A DNA stretch of 8,508 bases. Origin: Candidatus Staskawiczbacteria bacterium (GTDB lineage: Bacteria > Patescibacteriota > Minisyncoccia > Minisyncoccales > Staskawiczbacteraceae). Position 1 is the first letter of the stretch. Every line of letters starts with the position of its first letter. The stretch spans positions 1-8,508 of the forward strand of contig CAIWKF010000007.1 of assembly GCA_903913175.1 (NCBI GenBank), given 5' to 3'. Under the pieces are notes generated by a model. That model did not search any database. It saw only the letters and a program-made list of their open reading frames with translations, and had not been told where the DNA came from. Of this stretch, positions 6,808 through 8,508 are shown piece after piece. Both the position numbers and the translations under genes were made by a program.

Positions 6808-7278
6808 ATGATGCTATATCAAAAAATACAAATAAGAAATAATCTACAAACTAGTAGAGGTTTTTTAACCATTATGAGCGCTTTGATTGTGGCCGCAATT
6901 GGTCTTTCTATATCAACTTCTTTGATTCTTTTAGGGCTTGGAACATCGCGTACAAGTCTTTCATTACAGCAGTCATATCAGGCCAGTTCTTTAGCAGATG
7001 CTTGTATTGAGGAGGCCTTGCAACAAATTAGTGATTCCATGTTAATGCCAGATCCAGTACCAGATCCATTACCCGTGTTGGTTGCGTATACTGGAACACA
7101 ATCCATAAGTTTAGGAAGCGGAAGTTGTTCTTATGTAGTAACTAGTACTGGGGTAGACTCAAGAAAAATTACAGCACTTGGGTTGGACGGCACCAGTACA
7201 AGAAAAGTTCAAGTCTTAGTAGGTACTGTAAGTCCAATAAGTATATCTTTTTGGCAAGAAGTTTCAGATTTTAATTAG
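6808..7278 (+). CDS. Minor pilin, PilX/GspK-like, lacking Glu+5
   Basis: A 156-residue protein. The basic leader (MMLYQKIQIRNNLQTSRG) would be cleaved after G18, before FLTIMSALIVAAIGLSIS, a hydrophobic helix. The +5 residue is Met, not Glu, a feature known from the tip pseudopilin GspK. Next comes QASSLADACIEEALQQI, a block typical of PilX-like proteins in this lineage, and a β-rich C-terminal part with a second Cys in GSGSCSYVV that may pair with the Cys in DACIEE. It would sit at the pilus tip with the FimT/PilV/PilW-like proteins. Two adjacent ATGs (6808, 6811) are equally possible starts; no Shine-Dalgarno is seen. It is 20 bases after the IPT gene and is the last gene before a new promoter. 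Confidence 0.75.
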   Translation: MMLYQKIQIRNNLQTSRGFLTIMSALIVAAIGLSISTSLILLGLGTSRTSLSLQQSYQASSLADACIEEALQQISDSMLMPDPVPDPLPVLVAYTGTQSISLGSGSCSYVVTSTGVDSRKITALGLDGTSTRKVQVLVGTVSPISISFWQEVSDFN

Positions 7279-7294
7279 TTAAAATTTAAAATAG

Positions 7295-7303
7295 TTATCC
7301 ACA
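7295..7303 (+). promoter_or_regulatory. Second DnaA-box-like site TTATCCACA, upstream of the major pilin promoter
   Basis: This is an exact repeat of the 9-mer at 397-405, inside the same 12-mer (AGTTATCCACAG, 7293-7304) and in the same orientation. It ends 23 bases before the -10 hexamer at 7327, that is 11 bases (about one helical turn) closer than the first copy is to its promoter. Confidence 0.5.
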
Positions 7304-7323
7304 GGTATTGTAAAAATATATTG

Positions 7324-7332
7324 TGTTATAAT
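7324..7332 (+). promoter_or_regulatory. Extended -10 promoter for the tandem pilin genes
   Basis: TGT followed by TATAAT (7327-7332) is a perfect extended -10. No good -35 is present at 16-18 bases, so recognition may depend on the extended element or on a factor bound at 7295-7303. Transcription would start near 7339. It lies in the 129-base gap between the PilX-like and first pilin genes and would let the shaft pilins be expressed separately from the assembly genes. Confidence 0.6.
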
Positions 7333-7407
7333 AAATTATAATAACAATTGTTTATTAGTAATTGACCATTGGTAAATAATTATCAAGAGTTAGTGGCTAA
7401 AATTCAA

Positions 7408-7896
7408 ATGTTTTCAAAAATGCAAAATAAAAATAAAAAAGGTTTTACTTTGCTAGAAGTATTGTTGGTTATTGCTTTAATTGCAATTTTAGCAGGAATT
7501 GTGATTGTAGCTATAAATCCATCTAAACAATTAGCAGAAGGTAGAAATACTCAAAGAAGAGCAGATATAAATACAATTTTAAATGCAGTTTACCAATATA
7601 CAATTGATAATAACGGCGCTTTGCCAAGTGCAGTTCCAAGTATTGCTAGCTGTGCAACTGCAGCAACTACAACTGCTACCAATGAGGTTTGTAAAACAGG
7701 TGGTACTTGCACTGGTTTAGTTGATTTATCTGTTTTAACTGCTTCGGCCAAGTATGTTGTTGCTTTGCCTTTTGATCCAAAAAGCTCTACAACAAATGGG
7801 TCAGATTATTATATTTGTAAAGATAGCACAAGTAGTAGAATTACAGTTACTGCTAAAGATGCAGAAAATAGTGCCACTATAAGCGTAACAAGATAG
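7408..7896 (+). CDS. Major-type type IV pilin, copy 1
   Basis: A type IV prepilin: leader MFSKMQNKNKKG cleaved before FTLLE (Glu at +5), the hydrophobic helix LLVIALIAILAGIVIVAINP, then KQLAEGRNTQRRADINTILNAVYQY, a block common in Patescibacteria pilins. The variable globular part has four Cys (SCA, VCK, TCT, ICK), probably disulfide-forming, and the ending is AENSATISVTR. It likely forms the pilus shaft. Start choice is uncertain: ATG 7408 is used here, ATG 7420 (leader of 8) and TTG 7369 are also in frame; no Shine-Dalgarno distinguishes them. Its first half and last 36 bases are nearly or fully identical to copy 2, while the middle differs. Confidence 0.87.
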   Translation: MFSKMQNKNKKGFTLLEVLLVIALIAILAGIVIVAINPSKQLAEGRNTQRRADINTILNAVYQYTIDNNGALPSAVPSIASCATAATTTATNEVCKTGGTCTGLVDLSVLTASAKYVVALPFDPKSSTTNGSDYYICKDSTSSRITVTAKDAENSATISVTR

Positions 7897-7981
7897 TTTT
7901 TAAAATTATTAATTATTAACATAAAAGTATGAAAACTTATTACTGTAAAAATCAAAAAGGTTTTACTTTGCTTGAGATATT
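7861..7981 (+). repeat. 121-bp exact direct repeat, copy A (pilin end, spacer, next pilin start)
   Basis: Identical base for base to 8388-8508 with a 527-base offset. It covers the last 36 bases of pilin 1, the 32-base spacer and the first 53 bases of pilin 2. The left boundary is a real divergence (T at 7860 against C at 8387); the right boundary is only the window edge, so the true repeat may be longer. Confidence 0.95.
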
Positions 7982-8423
7982 GTTGGTTATTGCTTTAATT
8001 GCAATTTTAGCAGGAATTGTGATTGTAGCTATAAACCCAGTGAAACAATTAGCAGAAGGTAGAAACACTCAAAGAAGAGCTGATATAAATACAATTTTAA
8101 ATGCGGTTTATCAATATTCTATTAATAATGCTGGTAATATTCCCGGAGTTGATGCTGTAACTGGAACTTCTCAAGTTGTTGGTACTTCTGCTACGGGTTG
8201 TGATACAGCAACAACAATTACTTGTGCTGGAGCAACAACTGTGGTTGCTTGTTTAGATTTAACAGCTGCTTTAACTCCAGATTACATTGTTGCTGTTCCG
8301 AAAGATCCATCAACAGGAACTGCCACAAAGAGTTTTTATTATATAAATAAAGACGCCAACAACAGAATTACAGTTGGCTCATGTAGCGCAGAAAATAGTG
8401 CCACTATAAGCGTAACAAGATAG
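7929..8423 (+). CDS. Major-type type IV pilin, copy 2
   Basis: A 164-residue prepilin: leader MKTYYCKNQKG cleaved before FTLLE, Glu at +5, and the same helix and KQLAEGRNTQRRADINTILNAVYQY block as copy 1. A 58-base stretch (7978-8035) is identical in DNA to 7460-7517. The globular part differs from copy 1 in sequence and Cys placement (GCD, TCA, ACL, SCS) but ends in the same AENSATISVTR with identical DNA. The leader carries an extra Cys. It follows copy 1 by 32 bases with no clear promoter of its own, so it is probably cotranscribed. The start is firm because the leader reading begins there in both this copy and copy 3. Confidence 0.88.
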   Translation: MKTYYCKNQKGFTLLEILLVIALIAILAGIVIVAINPVKQLAEGRNTQRRADINTILNAVYQYSINNAGNIPGVDAVTGTSQVVGTSATGCDTATTITCAGATTVVACLDLTAALTPDYIVAVPKDPSTGTATKSFYYINKDANNRITVGSCSAENSATISVTR

Positions 8424-8508
8424 TTTTTAAAATTATTAATTATTAACATAAAAGTATGAAAACTTATTACTGTAAAAATCAAAAAGGTTTTACTTTGCTT
8501 GAGATATT
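8388..8508 (+). repeat. 121-bp exact direct repeat, copy B, reaching the window end
   Basis: Second copy of 7861-7981, covering the end of pilin 2, the spacer and the start of pilin 3. The sequence stops inside it, so the number of further pilin copies cannot be judged. Confidence 0.95.
8456..8508 (+). CDS. Major-type type IV pilin, copy 3, cut by window end
   Basis: The first 17 codons (MKTYYCKNQKG then FTLLEI) are identical in DNA to the start of copy 2, at the same 32-base distance after the preceding stop. Only the leader and the first mature residues are visible, so the globular part and completeness of this copy are unknown. Confidence 0.75.
   Translation, partial: MKTYYCKNQKGFTLLEI

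Noticed and set aside
7268..7285. Inverted repeat ATTTTAA-TTAG-TTAAAAT at the end of the PilX-like gene, as a terminator
   Set aside because: The 7-bp stem is entirely A-T and no T run follows, so it would be a weak hairpin; such palindromes are expected by chance in this base composition.
7897..7928. AT-rich palindrome-like spacer between pilin genes as a terminator or promoter
   Set aside because: No GC-containing stem, no T run after a hairpin and no good -10/-35 pair. Its repetition at 8424-8455 is explained by duplication of the pilin unit.
7861..8508. CRISPR-like array
   Set aside because: The spaced exact repeats are 121 bp, contain coding sequence of pilins and have a 527-bp period, which fits tandem gene duplication and not CRISPR.

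Overview
The window is AT-rich DNA with short intergenic gaps and every gene on the + strand. Gene content and protein style suggest a Patescibacteria (Candidate Phyla Radiation) genome, probably of the Parcubacteria type. This is an inference from family resemblance, especially the pilins with an AINPxKQLAEGRNTQRRADI block and the small prepilin-like proteins, not from a marker gene. TGA is a normal stop here (murB ends with it just before a terminator), so nothing suggests the recoded TGA=Gly of Gracilibacteria or Absconditabacteria.

Layout. (1) Positions 1-390 are the 3' end of murB (peptidoglycan precursor synthesis), closed by a hairpin-plus-T-run terminator. (2) An extended -10 promoter follows directly, preceded by a perfect DnaA-box 9-mer. 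It starts a type IV pilus assembly cluster: a single-domain response regulator, the assembly ATPase PilB, the platform protein PilC, then minor pilins resembling FimT/GspH, PilV, PilW and PilX/GspK. (3) Between the PilW-like and PilX-like genes lies a secreted protein with a signal peptide and three 90-residue IPT/TIG repeats, probably a surface adhesin. (4) After 7278 a second extended -10 promoter, again preceded by the same DnaA-box 12-mer, drives a tandem array of major-pilin-like genes: two complete and a third cut by the window edge.

How the parts fit. PilB and PilC would extrude pilins through the inner membrane. The FimT/PilV/PilW/PilX-like set would prime or cap the fibre, and the tandem pilins would form the shaft. 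The response regulator may tune the machine. No prepilin peptidase, PilT or PilM/N/O is present in the window.

Most notable observation. The PilW-like protein stops about 20 residues short of its family's usual end. The missing end, a pilin-type C-terminal strand (FNYSKTFYGSGSLR), sits fused to the C-terminus of the IPT/TIG protein 1.5 kb downstream. This looks like an adhesin gene inserted into, or recombined with, a minor pilin gene so that the pilin is split. It raises the possibility that the adhesin's borrowed strand completes the truncated pilin and anchors the adhesin to the pilus. The other notable features are a recombinogenic pilin array with a 121-bp exact direct repeat and the paired DnaA-box/promoter modules.
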